A stretch of DNA of 64,000 nucleotides. Source: Berkiella sp964594635. GTDB taxonomy: Bacteria; Pseudomonadota; Gammaproteobacteria; Berkiellales; Berkiellaceae. Both the position numbers and the translations under genes were made by a program. The DNA is taken from contig CAZQMV010000001.1 of NCBI GenBank assembly GCA_964594635.1, positions 394,983 to 458,982 on the forward strand. Reading direction: 5' to 3'. Under the pieces are notes generated by a model, which was given only the letters and a program-made list of their open reading frames with translations, was not told the origin of the DNA and did no database searches. Positions 8,297 to 17,383 of the stretch are shown here, piece after piece; within the stretch, counting starts at the first letter, position 1; the number at the start of each line of letters is the position of its first letter.

Positions 8297-8321
8297 CTAG
8301 CCATCACTGATTGAAGTGTGT

Positions 8322-9086
8322 CTATTTTGACATACCTAATTGAGATGTCCATGCTTGCACGGTTTCTAATACAGAATAATCTGTCAGATCGGTTTTGATC
8401 GGCGTAATAGAAACGTAGCCTTGGTTAATGGCATGAAAGTCGGTCCCAGGCCCTGCATCTTGTTCAGCACCGGCAGGCCCAATCCAATAGATCCGCTTAC
8501 CTTGTGCATCTTGGCTCTCAATCACATTTTCAGCCATATGTCGGTGCCCAAGTCGGGTAACTTTGATCCCCTTCACTTGCTCGAAAGACAGATCAGGTAC
8601 ATTGACATTCAATAAAGTGTCATTGGGTAAAGGAAGTGCTAATAACTGTTGAAATAAAATGGCTGCGAAACGCCCACCGGTATCGTAATGACGTGCTTCG
8701 GGTCTTGGACATGCCATTGAAATCGCCATAGCGGGAAACCCTAAAAAGCGCCCTTCCATCGCTGCTGCAACGGTGCCTGAATATAAAACATCATCACCTA
8801 AATTCGCATTCGAATTGATCCCAGCAATCACCATATTCGGTAGCTCTTTGAGATAGCCAGTCAAGGCTAAATGCACCGCATCTGCCGGAGTGCCATTCAC
8901 AGCGATAAATCCATTTTCTTGCAGATTGATCCGAAGGGGTAAATCCAGGGTTAATGAATTACTCACCGCACTGCGATCTCGCTCTGGTGCGACAACAGTG
9001 ATTTCTGCTAACGCTTGCAAGTGCTTTGCTAAAGTCGCTAATCCCTTGGCGCTAACGCCATCATCATTACTTAAGAGTATTCGCAT
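8322..9086 (-). CDS. surE: 5'/3'-nucleotidase SurE
   Basis: SurE is a metal-dependent survival-protein nucleotidase that hydrolyses nucleoside monophosphates. The N-terminal motif MRILLSNDDG supplies Asp8 and Asp9 as metal ligands; further active-site motifs are APERDRSAVSNSLT and GINSNANLGDDVLYSGTVAA. The 254-aa length matches the family. Its start overlaps ispF by 20 nt, within the ispD-ispF-surE-nlpD-rpoS run common in gammaproteobacteria; the usual pcm gene is missing here, with a DedA-family gene in its place. Confidence 0.96.
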   Translation of the reverse strand: MRILLSNDDGVSAKGLATLAKHLQALAEITVVAPERDRSAVSNSLTLDLPLRINLQENGFIAVNGTPADAVHLALTGYLKELPNMVIAGINSNANLGDDVLYSGTVAAAMEGRFLGFPAMAISMACPRPEARHYDTGGRFAAILFQQLLALPLPNDTLLNVNVPDLSFEQVKGIKVTRLGHRHMAENVIESQDAQGKRIYWIGPAGAEQDAGPGTDFHAINQGYVSITPIKTDLTDYSVLETVQAWTSQLGMSK

Positions 9087-9570
9087 GATTTCCTACCAAC
9101 AGTACAACAGCATGTGCAGCAATGCCTTGCTTATTCCCAATCGCATCTAACTTCTCATGAGTGGTGGCTTTGACATTCACCGCATCAACAGAAACGCCTA
9201 AATCTTGCGCCAAATTTTCACGCATGGCTAATTTATAGGGGCTTAATTTGGGTGCTTCGGCAATAATCGAGATATCGGCGTTACCCACTTGATAGCCTTT
9301 TTCTTTCACCGATTGCATAATTTTTTTCAAAAAAAAGCGACTATCGGTGTTTTTATATTGCGCGTCTGTATCTGGAAAATGCTGCCCAATATCGCCCAGC
9401 GCTAATGCCCCCAATAATGCATCACATAAGGCATGAATAACCAGATCACCATCTGAATGGGCTAATAATTTTTTCTCATAGGGTATCGACACGCCTCCCA
9501 ACACTAAAGTGGCTGTTACCTTTTCATCTGAAAAACGATGAATATCATATCCGTGACCAATTCGTATCAT
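9067..9570 (-). CDS. ispF: 2-C-methyl-D-erythritol 2,4-cyclodiphosphate synthase
   Basis: IspF catalyses the fifth step of the MEP isoprenoid pathway. GHGYDIHRF gives zinc ligands Asp9 and His11; LAHSDGDLVIHALCDALLGA gives the third His and substrate contacts; DIGQHFPDTD and the C-terminal KATTHEKLD loop are conserved. At 167 aa it is of normal size. It overlaps ispD by 4 nt. Confidence 0.96.
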   Translation of the reverse strand: MIRIGHGYDIHRFSDEKVTATLVLGGVSIPYEKKLLAHSDGDLVIHALCDALLGALALGDIGQHFPDTDAQYKNTDSRFFLKKIMQSVKEKGYQVGNADISIIAEAPKLSPYKLAMRENLAQDLGVSVDAVNVKATTHEKLDAIGNKQGIAAHAVVLLVGNHANTLK

Positions 9571-10280
9571 TTAACAAGCGCCTCTGTCTGTTTCGCTAAC
9601 AGGTATTCAATATAAGACATATCACTGGCATAAGTCAGCTTGGGATTAGGGTGTTTAGCATGAATCATTTGCGGATGATATCCCAGTGCTTCTACTGCAC
9701 TCGATTCATCCGTTACGATCTGTCCGGTACGATGAGCACGGCAAAGCGCATCGACTAGTAAATTCAAACGGAACATTTGAGGGGTCTGTGCAGACCATAA
9801 GTTTTCTCGGGAAATCGTTTCTTGAATTTGCTGCTCTGTTGCTTTTTTTAAGGTCTCAGCGATAGGTATCGCTAAAATACCGCCAACCGGATCTTCTCGC
9901 AATTGCAATAAGGCTTGTAAATCCTCTTCATGTAAGCAAGGACGAACCGCATCGTGCACCAATACCCAATCATCTGGGTTTGCTTGCCGTTGCAGATGGT
10001 GTAACGCATTCAAAACAGAATGGCTGCGGGTTTGACCACCTTGAACAGGGATCACTTTGGGATGTTTAGTCACAGACAATTCTGAAAAAAGATGATCCGT
10101 TGGTGCAATCGCAACGATAATTCCTTTAACCCATTTTTTATTTAGAAAACGTTCAATGCTATGTTCTAAAATCGTTTTATCAAACAACGACCAGTATTGT
10201 TTAGGCAGCAAATGATTAAAGCGCGCGCCAAAACCACTGGCAGGTATCACTACCCAAAAAGCACCGTCACTCTTTTGCAT
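9567..10280 (-). CDS. ispD: 2-C-methyl-D-erythritol 4-phosphate cytidylyltransferase
   Basis: IspD transfers CMP to MEP in isoprenoid synthesis. The nucleotide-binding loop is PASGFGARFNHLLPKQY (residues 14-30) with the conserved GxGxRF...PKQY pattern; VLVHDAVRPC (about 107-116) and RENLWSAQTPQMFR are the other family motifs. It is 237 aa, overlaps ftsB by one base and ispF by four, so the genes are translationally coupled. Confidence 0.95.
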   Translation of the reverse strand: MQKSDGAFWVVIPASGFGARFNHLLPKQYWSLFDKTILEHSIERFLNKKWVKGIIVAIAPTDHLFSELSVTKHPKVIPVQGGQTRSHSVLNALHHLQRQANPDDWVLVHDAVRPCLHEEDLQALLQLREDPVGGILAIPIAETLKKATEQQIQETISRENLWSAQTPQMFRLNLLVDALCRAHRTGQIVTDESSAVEALGYHPQMIHAKHPNPKLTYASDMSYIEYLLAKQTEALVK

Positions 10281-10564
10281 TAGGTACCTTCAGTAGGCGC
10301 TGAATGTTGGTAAAAGGTTTCGCTAGATCGGATCATGCCTAAATCCGATCGTGCTCTTTCTTCCAATGCACTTAAACGATTTTTTAAATCTTGCACTTCC
10401 GCTTCTAGCGTTTGGTTACGCTCTTTAAGTGCTTCTACTTTTTCTTGTTGTCCGCTAATTTCATGGCGAAGGTGGTGAACTTGCGCGAGCGAGCCATCAC
10501 CTTTCCAAAGACGAAATTGCAATACCATCAGCAAAACTGCTAAGACTGCAACCAGGTATTTCAT
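10280..10564 (-). CDS. ftsB: Cell division protein FtsB
   Basis: FtsB is a bitopic divisome protein forming a complex with FtsL and FtsQ. This 94-aa protein has a TM helix at residues 2-17 (KYLVAVLAVLLMVLQFRLW), a heptad coiled coil at about 28-70, and the C-terminal ERARSDLGMIRSSETFYQ region typical of the family. The order eno-ftsB-ispD is conserved in gammaproteobacteria. It overlaps eno by 4 nt. Confidence 0.93.
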   Translation of the reverse strand: MKYLVAVLAVLLMVLQFRLWKGDGSLAQVHHLRHEISGQQEKVEALKERNQTLEAEVQDLKNRLSALEERARSDLGMIRSSETFYQHSAPTEGT

Positions 10565-11850
10565 AATTTTATCCAGCGCTCATAAACAGATTTACCTACA
10601 AACGGTGCTTGCGTCACTTTTGAAATCCGCAATAATTGATTGTATTTTGCGGTTCTATCACTACGGCAAGGTGCGCCTGTTTTAATTTGACCAGCATTCA
10701 ACCCGACTGCTAAATCAGCAATAAAGGTATCTTCAGTTTCACCAGAGCGATGAGAAACAATGGCATTGTAATGCGCATTTCTGGCAATTTGCATGGCTTC
10801 TAATGTTTCGGTTAACGTGCCAATCTGATTCACTTTAACCAAAATCGCATTCGCTAATTTCGCATCGATCCCTTCTTTGAAGATGTTGGGATTAGTTACA
10901 AAGAGATCATCGCCCACTAATTGAATACGCGAACCCAATTGTTCGGTCATTCTTGCCCAGCCATCCCAATCTTTTTCATCGAGCGCATCTTCAATGGATA
11001 AAATAGGATATTTATCAACCCAAGAAGCTAAAACATCGATAAACTGTTGTGAGGTTAATGATTTATTCTCAGAAGCTAAATGGTATTGGCCTTCTTTGTA
11101 AAATTCACTGGCTGCCACATCTAAACCTAAGTAAACATCTTTACCCGGTGTTAAACCGACTTTTTGTATCGCGGTCATGATCATTTCTAACGCCGCTTCG
11201 TTGGAAGGTAAATCAGGAGCAAAGCCACCTTCGTCACCCACATTGGTATTTAAGCCTTTTGCTTTTAAAACCGCTTTTAAGCTGTGATAAATTTCCACAC
11301 CATAACGCATCGCTTCTTCAAAAGAAGGCGCTCCACACGGTAATACCATAAATTCTTGAATATCAACACTGTTATCCGCGTGTGCACCACCATTTAAAAT
11401 GTTCAACATCGGCACCGGTAATGAAATCGATGTTTTCGCCATTTCAGAAAGATAGTGAAACAAAGGAAATCCTTTTGCACTCGCAGCCGCATGTGCGGTT
11501 GCTAATGACACAGCCAACATCGCATTCGCACCTAATTTTTCTTTATTCGGTGTGCCATCAAGGGCAATCATGATGTCATCAATTTCTTTTTGGTTAAAAG
11601 CATCTTTGTCGGTTAAGGCAGGCAGAATGTTATCTTCAATATTCTGGATAGCCTTTAATACACCTTTGCCCATATAACGACTGGCATCTTTGTCGCGAAG
11701 TTCTAATGCTTCACGCGAGCCGGTTGATGCACCACTGGGTACGCATGAACGGCCAAAATGTCCGGTATCAAGCAATACACCCACTTCAACGGTGGGGTAA
11801 CCTCGTGAATCTAAAATTTCTCTTGCTGCAATTTGCTTAATCACTGGCAT
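10561..11850 (-). CDS. eno: Enolase
   Basis: Enolase converts 2-phosphoglycerate to phosphoenolpyruvate. The 429-aa protein carries all landmarks: REILDSRGYPTVEV at the N-terminus, GASTGSREALELRD loop, the metal ligands in LGLDVAASEF, SIEDALDEKDWDGW and LVGDDLFVTN, and the C-terminal signature ILVKVNQIGTLTET and SHRSGETED. It lies between kdsA and ftsB on the same strand. Confidence 0.98.
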   Translation of the reverse strand: MPVIKQIAAREILDSRGYPTVEVGVLLDTGHFGRSCVPSGASTGSREALELRDKDASRYMGKGVLKAIQNIEDNILPALTDKDAFNQKEIDDIMIALDGTPNKEKLGANAMLAVSLATAHAAASAKGFPLFHYLSEMAKTSISLPVPMLNILNGGAHADNSVDIQEFMVLPCGAPSFEEAMRYGVEIYHSLKAVLKAKGLNTNVGDEGGFAPDLPSNEAALEMIMTAIQKVGLTPGKDVYLGLDVAASEFYKEGQYHLASENKSLTSQQFIDVLASWVDKYPILSIEDALDEKDWDGWARMTEQLGSRIQLVGDDLFVTNPNIFKEGIDAKLANAILVKVNQIGTLTETLEAMQIARNAHYNAIVSHRSGETEDTFIADLAVGLNAGQIKTGAPCRSDRTAKYNQLLRISKVTQAPFVGKSVYERWIKL

Positions 11851-11863
11851 ACATCACACCTTC

Positions 11864-12685
11864 TTATAATAAAGTCTGCTTTTTAACCGCCATATCAATT
11901 TCGATAATGGTGATTAATAATTGTTCCATTTTGTCTAAAGGCCATGCGTTTGGACCATCGCTTAATGCTTTATCCGGATCAGGGTGGGTTTCCATGAAAA
12001 TCCCAGCAATACCCGCCGCAACCGCAGCCCTGGCAAGCGTTGGCACAAATTCTCGTTGTCCACCGGATGAACTCCCCTGTCCTCCTGGCAACTGTACCGA
12101 ATGCGTCGCATCATAAACCACAGGACACTGTGTTTGACGCATAATCGCGAGCGATCGCATATCAGAAACTAAATTGTTATAACCAAAAGAAGCCCCACGT
12201 TCGCATACCATAATGGCATCATTACCCACCGCTTTGGCTTTTGCGACCACATGTTGCATGTCCCAAGGCGCTAAAAATTGCCCCTTTTTAATATTAATGG
12301 GACGCATGGTTTTAGCGACATTTTGAATGAAATTGGTTTGACGACACAAAAAGGCAGGCGTTTGTAACACATCAACAACCGCTGCTACTTCGTTCAAGGG
12401 CGTATCTTCATGAACATCGGTTAATACCGGTACGCCAATGGTGTTTTTAACTTTTTCCAGGATCTTTAAGCCCTCATTCACCCCTAAGCCACGAAAGCTT
12501 TCGTGAGATGAACGATTGGCTTTATCGAATGACGATTTATAAATAAAAGAAATGCCGAGCTTATCGGTAATCGCTTTTAACATACCCGCTGTTTCTAAAG
12601 CCATTACTTCGCTTTCAATAACGCAAGGACCTGCAATCAGAAATAAGGGTTTATTTAACCCTACTTCAAAATGACATAATTTCAC
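11864..12685 (-). CDS. kdsA: 3-deoxy-8-phosphooctulonate synthase (KDO8P synthase)
   Basis: KdsA condenses arabinose 5-phosphate with phosphoenolpyruvate to make KDO 8-phosphate for lipopolysaccharide. Conserved elements are LIAGPCVIESE, YKSSFDKANRSS, PVLTDVHE, PAFLCRQTN, KKGQFLAPWDM and FMETHPDPDKALSDGPNAWPL. The 273-aa length is normal. It overlaps pyrG by 4 nt, so the organism makes KDO-containing LPS in step with other housekeeping genes. Confidence 0.97.
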   Translation of the reverse strand: MKLCHFEVGLNKPLFLIAGPCVIESEVMALETAGMLKAITDKLGISFIYKSSFDKANRSSHESFRGLGVNEGLKILEKVKNTIGVPVLTDVHEDTPLNEVAAVVDVLQTPAFLCRQTNFIQNVAKTMRPINIKKGQFLAPWDMQHVVAKAKAVGNDAIMVCERGASFGYNNLVSDMRSLAIMRQTQCPVVYDATHSVQLPGGQGSSSGGQREFVPTLARAAVAAGIAGIFMETHPDPDKALSDGPNAWPLDKMEQLLITIIEIDMAVKKQTLL

Positions 12686-14346
12686 GCATCAACTCCTTCA
12701 AGCACTCTTACTTTTTTTTTTGCATGGTAAGTGTTTGCTGCTTGTATAAAATGAATAAATAAGGGATGGCCACTTCGTGGCGTCGAAGTAAACTCAGGAT
12801 GGAACTGACAGCCAACAAACCAAGGATGATCAGGCAATTCAATCATTTCAACTAACGAACCATCCACTGAACGCCCACTGACAACTAACCCTGCTTTTTG
12901 CAACTCGGGTAATAATTCATTATTCACCTCATAGCGGTGGCGATGGCGTTCAACAATAGCGCTTTCTTCATAACTTAATGCCGCTTTCGTTCCTGGAACC
13001 AATTGACAGGTTTGTGCCCCAAGACGCATGGTGCCACCTAAATCCGACTTTTCGTTACGGAATTCTTTATTACCCTCTTTAGTGGTCCATTCTGTTATCA
13101 AAGCCACCACAGGATACGGCGTATTTTGATCAAATTCAGTGCTATTGGCATCAGACATGCCCGCTTCATGACGCGCAAATTCAATTAAAGCCGTTTGCAT
13201 GCCAAGACAGATCCCAAGAAAGGGAATTTGCTTTTCTCTAGCGTATTTGGCTGCTTCAATTTTACCTTCAATACCCCGTGTACCAAAGCCACCGGGGATC
13301 AAAATAGCATCTAAGCCTTCTAATAAAGCCACACCTTTTCTTTCTAATTCTTCTGATTCGATATAAACAATTTTCACCCGAGTATAAGTATGAATACCGG
13401 CATGGATCAAAGCTTCATTGAGTGATTTATAGGCATCAACCAAATTCACATACTTACCAATCAATCCCACACGGACTTCTGTTTTAGGATGATTTTGCTT
13501 CTCTACCACTTCATCCCAATCGCTTAAATCTGCATCTGGAGCTGTTAAGCCTAATTTTTCAATTACGATTTGATCGAGATGTTGGCGATGTAATATTTGG
13601 GGGATCTCATAGATGGATTTGAGATCAACTGAGGTAATGACGGCTTTTTCTTCAACATTGGTAAACAACGCAATTTTAGCGCGTTCAGATTGTGGCAAAT
13701 CTTTTTCACAACGACAAATCAGAATGTCAGGTTGAATACCAATTGAACGCAATTCTTTAACAGAATGCTGTGTCGGTTTGGTTTTGATTTCGCCCGCAGC
13801 CGGTAAATAAGGAACCAAGGTTAAATGAATAAACAACGCATGCTGTGCGCCCACTTCAACCCGTAATTGACGAATGGCTTCCAAAAAAGGCAATGATTCA
13901 ATATCACCGACGGTACCACCAATTTCAACCATGGCAATGTCTGCGCCGTTGGCTGCTTTTTTGATGCGCGATTTGATTTCATCGGTAATATGCGGGATCA
14001 CTTGCACCGTCGCGCCAAGATAATCGCCACGACGCTCTTTTTGGATCACTTCGGCATAAATACTGCCTGTTGTGACATTGCTTTTACGTGACATGGTTCT
14101 GTGCACGAAACGTTCATAATGCCCCAGATCTAAATCTGTTTCTGCACCATCTTGTGTGACAAAAACTTCACCATGTTGAAAGGGACTCATTGTTCCCGGA
14201 TCGACATTGATATAAGGGTCTAATTTGAGGAGGGTAACTGAAAGACCCCGTGATTCAAGGATAGAAGCTAAAGAAGCAGCGGCAATGCCTTTCCCCAACG
14301 AGGAAACCACGCCACCAGTAACGAATATAAAGCGAGTCATGCGCAA
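12682..14346 (-). CDS. pyrG: CTP synthase
   Basis: PyrG aminates UTP to CTP using glutamine. The 554-aa protein has the N-terminal synthetase domain (TRFIFVTGGVVSSLGKGI; LKLDPYINVDPGTMSPFQHGE) and a C-terminal class I glutamine amidotransferase with the Cys nucleophile in FLGICLGMQ and the His-Glu pair in QFHPEFTSTP. MRMTRF offers two starts; the second Met is the usual one. kdsA follows with a 4-nt overlap. Confidence 0.98.
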   Translation of the reverse strand: MRMTRFIFVTGGVVSSLGKGIAAASLASILESRGLSVTLLKLDPYINVDPGTMSPFQHGEVFVTQDGAETDLDLGHYERFVHRTMSRKSNVTTGSIYAEVIQKERRGDYLGATVQVIPHITDEIKSRIKKAANGADIAMVEIGGTVGDIESLPFLEAIRQLRVEVGAQHALFIHLTLVPYLPAAGEIKTKPTQHSVKELRSIGIQPDILICRCEKDLPQSERAKIALFTNVEEKAVITSVDLKSIYEIPQILHRQHLDQIVIEKLGLTAPDADLSDWDEVVEKQNHPKTEVRVGLIGKYVNLVDAYKSLNEALIHAGIHTYTRVKIVYIESEELERKGVALLEGLDAILIPGGFGTRGIEGKIEAAKYAREKQIPFLGICLGMQTALIEFARHEAGMSDANSTEFDQNTPYPVVALITEWTTKEGNKEFRNEKSDLGGTMRLGAQTCQLVPGTKAALSYEESAIVERHRHRYEVNNELLPELQKAGLVVSGRSVDGSLVEMIELPDHPWFVGCQFHPEFTSTPRSGHPLFIHFIQAANTYHAKKKVRVLEGVDA

Positions 14347-14455
14347 CCTTCATTATTGATTTAAATATATCAGTGATTTCTGACCTATAGACGGGAGGGT
14401 ATTCTAGCAGGTTTAGTCCAAATAACCAAGGCATAACAAAGTTACCAAACTTATA

Positions 14456-15811
14456 TTAATCAACTGTTTCAATAACCCAACCAAGCTCATTGGCTGTATT
14501 CACTTGCCAACCGTCACACACCATGTTTTTTCCAATACAGACAAGCGCTTCACCCTGATAAAAAAGAGGTAACTGTTGGCGTTGCCAAAAAGGGATTTTG
14601 CGATCTTGTAAAACCTTCTTCAGCGAACGGCTCATTTTCTCTCCCAGCAGACGGCATCGCTCGCCGCCTTGGCGTACCTTCACGATAAGCTTCGCATTCC
14701 CATTAGCTAAGCGTAACCCTTGACCTGCGGTAAGCGTCGCTTGCCATCTTTTGCCAGCCCACAGTAGAGGCTGCGATAAATCCCATACGGTTGTTTCTGG
14801 AACGCGCATGGCTAGGCTCTCTTCCCAATACAGTTTATTTTGATAACGGTATAAGGTGATATTACCAAAAGAGAAACTGACTTTGGCATCGATTTTGGCA
14901 TCCAGCGCTTGCTGCAAGATAGTATTCAAAATCTTCGTTGAAGGACTGCGGATCTGATGGTGTTGTAACCAAGCTCTTAAGATAGCCATTTGTTTAGGAG
15001 AAGAAAAAGCTTTTAAAGCCGTTAAATCCAGGTTGCCCTCTGCTAAACAAGCGCTAAAATCAACCGCAATATACTCCTCTAACAGTTGCTGCATTGCCCC
15101 AATATGTTCAGCACTTCTGGCGACACACCTTGTCAATCCTGGAAAATAAGACTGCAATGAGGAAAGTACGTCAAGTCGTAGAAAATTTCGCGCAAAACGG
15201 GGATCTTGATTTGAAGGATCTTCAATCCAAGTTAAACCATGCATCTTGGCATACTCGGCAATCACTTGGCGCGAAACGCTTAATAGGGGTCTTGCTAACT
15301 TCCCCTGCCCCAATCTCATCAACGGTGCCATCGCACAAAGCCCCTTGGGACCGGCCCCTCGCATTAATTGCAGCAAGACTGTCTCAGCTTGATCGTCTTC
15401 GCTATGCGCCGTCAGTAAATACTCGTTAGTTTTTAACAGTGCTTTAAAGGCATTGTAGCGGCCATTACGCGCGACTTCCTCAACACTTTGACCTGGAAGT
15501 GGCGTTAATGCTAATCGCACTACTTGGCAGTTTATTTGATATAAGGCAGAAATATCCTCACAGTGCTTTGCCCAGTCGCAGGCTTGTGGATGTAGACCAT
15601 GATGAATATGGAACACACGCAGCGTTAAAGCCGTATAGCGTGCTCGTAGCGATTGCAAAGCATGTAATAGAACGGCGGAATCTCGCCCCCCGCTAAAAGC
15701 GACCGCCAATTGAAGCTCGGCAAGGGGCACTTGTAAACTGTCTAGCCAAGTAGCAAGCGTTTCTTGAACGTTACTTTTCACCCATCGCCATCCAGCGCTT
15801 ATAACGTTCAT
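14456..15811 (-). CDS. tilS: tRNA(Ile)-lysidine synthase TilS
   Basis: TilS modifies C34 of tRNA-Ile(CAU) to lysidine so that it reads AUA. The ATP pyrophosphatase loop is AVAFSGGRDSAVLL (SGGxDS), with LTAHSEDDQAETVLLQLMRG downstream and a C-terminal RNA-binding domain. At 451 aa it is of normal length. Met1 at 15811 overlaps accA by 41 nt; GTG at 15781, which overlaps only the last codons of accA, is a possible alternative start. The accA-tilS order matches E. coli. Confidence 0.93.
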   Translation of the reverse strand: MNVISAGWRWVKSNVQETLATWLDSLQVPLAELQLAVAFSGGRDSAVLLHALQSLRARYTALTLRVFHIHHGLHPQACDWAKHCEDISALYQINCQVVRLALTPLPGQSVEEVARNGRYNAFKALLKTNEYLLTAHSEDDQAETVLLQLMRGAGPKGLCAMAPLMRLGQGKLARPLLSVSRQVIAEYAKMHGLTWIEDPSNQDPRFARNFLRLDVLSSLQSYFPGLTRCVARSAEHIGAMQQLLEEYIAVDFSACLAEGNLDLTALKAFSSPKQMAILRAWLQHHQIRSPSTKILNTILQQALDAKIDAKVSFSFGNITLYRYQNKLYWEESLAMRVPETTVWDLSQPLLWAGKRWQATLTAGQGLRLANGNAKLIVKVRQGGERCRLLGEKMSRSLKKVLQDRKIPFWQRQQLPLFYQGEALVCIGKNMVCDGWQVNTANELGWVIETVD

Positions 15812-16721
15812 CTACGAGACGATCTTTAGGAATTTTCTTGACGAGACGTAAATGATTTAGCAAATGGGTTTTGAGAATATTGGCCATTCTTTCGACATCA
15901 CGATGCGCACCACCTAAAGGCTCAGGGATAATAGAATCGATTAATCCCAGGGCTAAAAGCCTGTCAGCGGTGATCCCCATGATTTCTGCCGCATCGGGGG
16001 CTTTCTCTGCACTCTTCCACAAAATCGTGGCGCAGCCTTCTGGTGAGATGGTTGCATAATAACTGTACTGTAACATCAATACCCGATCGGCAACGGCCAT
16101 CCCTAAAGCACCACCAGAACAACCCTCGCCAATGATGACGGAAATAATGGGAGATTCTAGTCTCGCCATTTCGAATAAGTTACGAGCAATGGCTTCACTT
16201 TGACCACGCGCTTCAGCGTCAATACCAGGATAAGCGCCTGGTGTATCAATTAAGGTGATGACGGGTAATGAAAATTTCTCTGCTAATTCCATCAGGCGTT
16301 TCGCTCTGCGATAGCCTTCAGGATGCAACATACCAAAATTACGACGAAGCTTTTCTTTGGTATCTCGGCCTTTTTGCTGACCAATCACCATCACCGGATC
16401 GTTCCCTAAACGAGCGATACCACCAATAACGGCCTGGTCATCGGCAAAAGTGCGATCGCCATGCAGTTCTTCGAATTCGGTAAAAATGCGGTTGATATAA
16501 TCCAGGGAATAAGGGCGAAGCGGATGACGTGCCAGCTGGGTAATTTGCCACGCCGTTAAGTTGCGAAATACCGACTCTGTTAAATCACGACTTTTAGCTT
16601 TGAGCCGCTCAATTTCTTCGCCAATATTAACTTCACTATCTGAGCCAACTAACCTAAGCTCTTCAATTTTGACTTCTAGTTCAGCAATGGGTTGCTCAAA
16701 CTCAAGGTAATTAGGATTCAT
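15771..16721 (-). CDS. accA: Acetyl-CoA carboxylase carboxyltransferase alpha
   Basis: AccA with AccD carries out the carboxyl transfer from biotin to acetyl-CoA, the first committed step of fatty acid synthesis. The 316-aa protein starts YLEFEQPIAELEVKIEELR and contains VIGQQKGRDTKEKLRRNFGM, LIDTPGAYPGIDAEARGQ and GEGCSGGALGM, all family hallmarks. In many gammaproteobacteria dnaE is directly upstream; here about 6.9 kb of accessory genes separates the two. Confidence 0.97.
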   Translation of the reverse strand: MNPNYLEFEQPIAELEVKIEELRLVGSDSEVNIGEEIERLKAKSRDLTESVFRNLTAWQITQLARHPLRPYSLDYINRIFTEFEELHGDRTFADDQAVIGGIARLGNDPVMVIGQQKGRDTKEKLRRNFGMLHPEGYRRAKRLMELAEKFSLPVITLIDTPGAYPGIDAEARGQSEAIARNLFEMARLESPIISVIIGEGCSGGALGMAVADRVLMLQYSYYATISPEGCATILWKSAEKAPDAAEIMGITADRLLALGLIDSIIPEPLGGAHRDVERMANILKTHLLNHLRLVKKIPKDRLVDERYKRWMAMGEK

Positions 16722-17029
16722 GAGGTGCTGACTTACCTTTTATGGCTGTATCTATTATCATGTTCACCAGCCTTAACGATGGCTGATTCTCCTTCAATCC
16801 TGCAAGGCGCGCATTTTAGCACTCTGGCAGCAAGCCAACCAATCAATTTTAAACTTTTTTAAAGATTTTTAAAAAAATTATTTAAAGCCTTGTAATTACG
16901 TCGTTATATTGTCATATTTGATTTAATGAATGCGGTACTGACTTGCTATTCATTTGTTTTTATGAGTGTTTAGCAAGCAACGTGTTCAGCGTTAGTACTA
17001 ACTTAACTCACATTTAGGAGTGTTTCTAA
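16722..17029. promoter_or_regulatory. Divergent intergenic region, accA / bufferin operon
   Basis: These 308 bp separate two divergent transcripts and must hold both promoters. The segment 16855-16930 is very AT-rich, with A/T runs. AGGAG at 17016-17020 is the ribosome binding site for the bufferin gene, 9 nt before ATG 17030. I see no confident -35/-10 pair, metal-regulator operator or RNA gene. Confidence 0.4.
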
Positions 17030-17284
17030 ATGAAACGGACGTCTAAAACAGCTCTCGCATTAGCCGCTGCTGCCGCAGCATTATTCGCAACTGGTTGTTC
17101 CACCATGTGTGGTGATTCACATGAAGCTCTTGTAAAATGCGCTGGTTCCAACGCATGCAAAGGCTCAAGTGAATGCGCAACCCCAGACAACTCTTGCAAA
17201 GCTCGTAACTCTTGCAAAGCTGCTGGTTGGTCATACATGACCAAAGGCGAATGCACAACCGCTGGCGGTTCAGTTGTTGACTAA
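17030..17284 (+). CDS. Bufferin-type RiPP metallophore precursor (BufA2-like)
   Basis: The 84-aa precursor has an N-terminal export signal (KRTSKTALALAAAAAALFATG) followed by eight cysteines (C23, 27, 37, 43, 49, 56, 62, 75). The C-terminal CKAAGWSYMTKGECTTAGG resembles the conserved end of BufA2-family bufferins. In the studied systems a MNIO enzyme and its partner convert selected Cys to thiooxazole-type heterocycles and the exported peptide sequesters copper. ATGC at residues 20-23 is lipobox-like, so the peptide could also be lipidated. The next two genes, BufB-like and BufC-like, complete the system. Confidence 0.82.
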   Translation: MKRTSKTALALAAAAAALFATGCSTMCGDSHEALVKCAGSNACKGSSECATPDNSCKARNSCKAAGWSYMTKGECTTAGGSVVD

Positions 17285-17309
17285 GTAGTCACACTAATCG
17301 TTTAGTTTT

Positions 17310-17350
17310 CTAAGGCAGGAAGCCTAGGATGTTTTGGTTTTCTGCCCTAG
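17310..17350 (+). terminator. Hairpin between bufA-like and bufB-like genes
   Basis: CTAAGGCAGGAA (17310-17321) pairs with TTTCTGCCCTAG (17339-17350). No U-run follows. It may be a partial terminator or processing stem that lets the small precursor be made in excess over its modifying enzymes. Confidence 0.45.
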
Positions 17351-17383
17351 TCATTTTACCCCCATCAATGCGAAGCCTTCTGA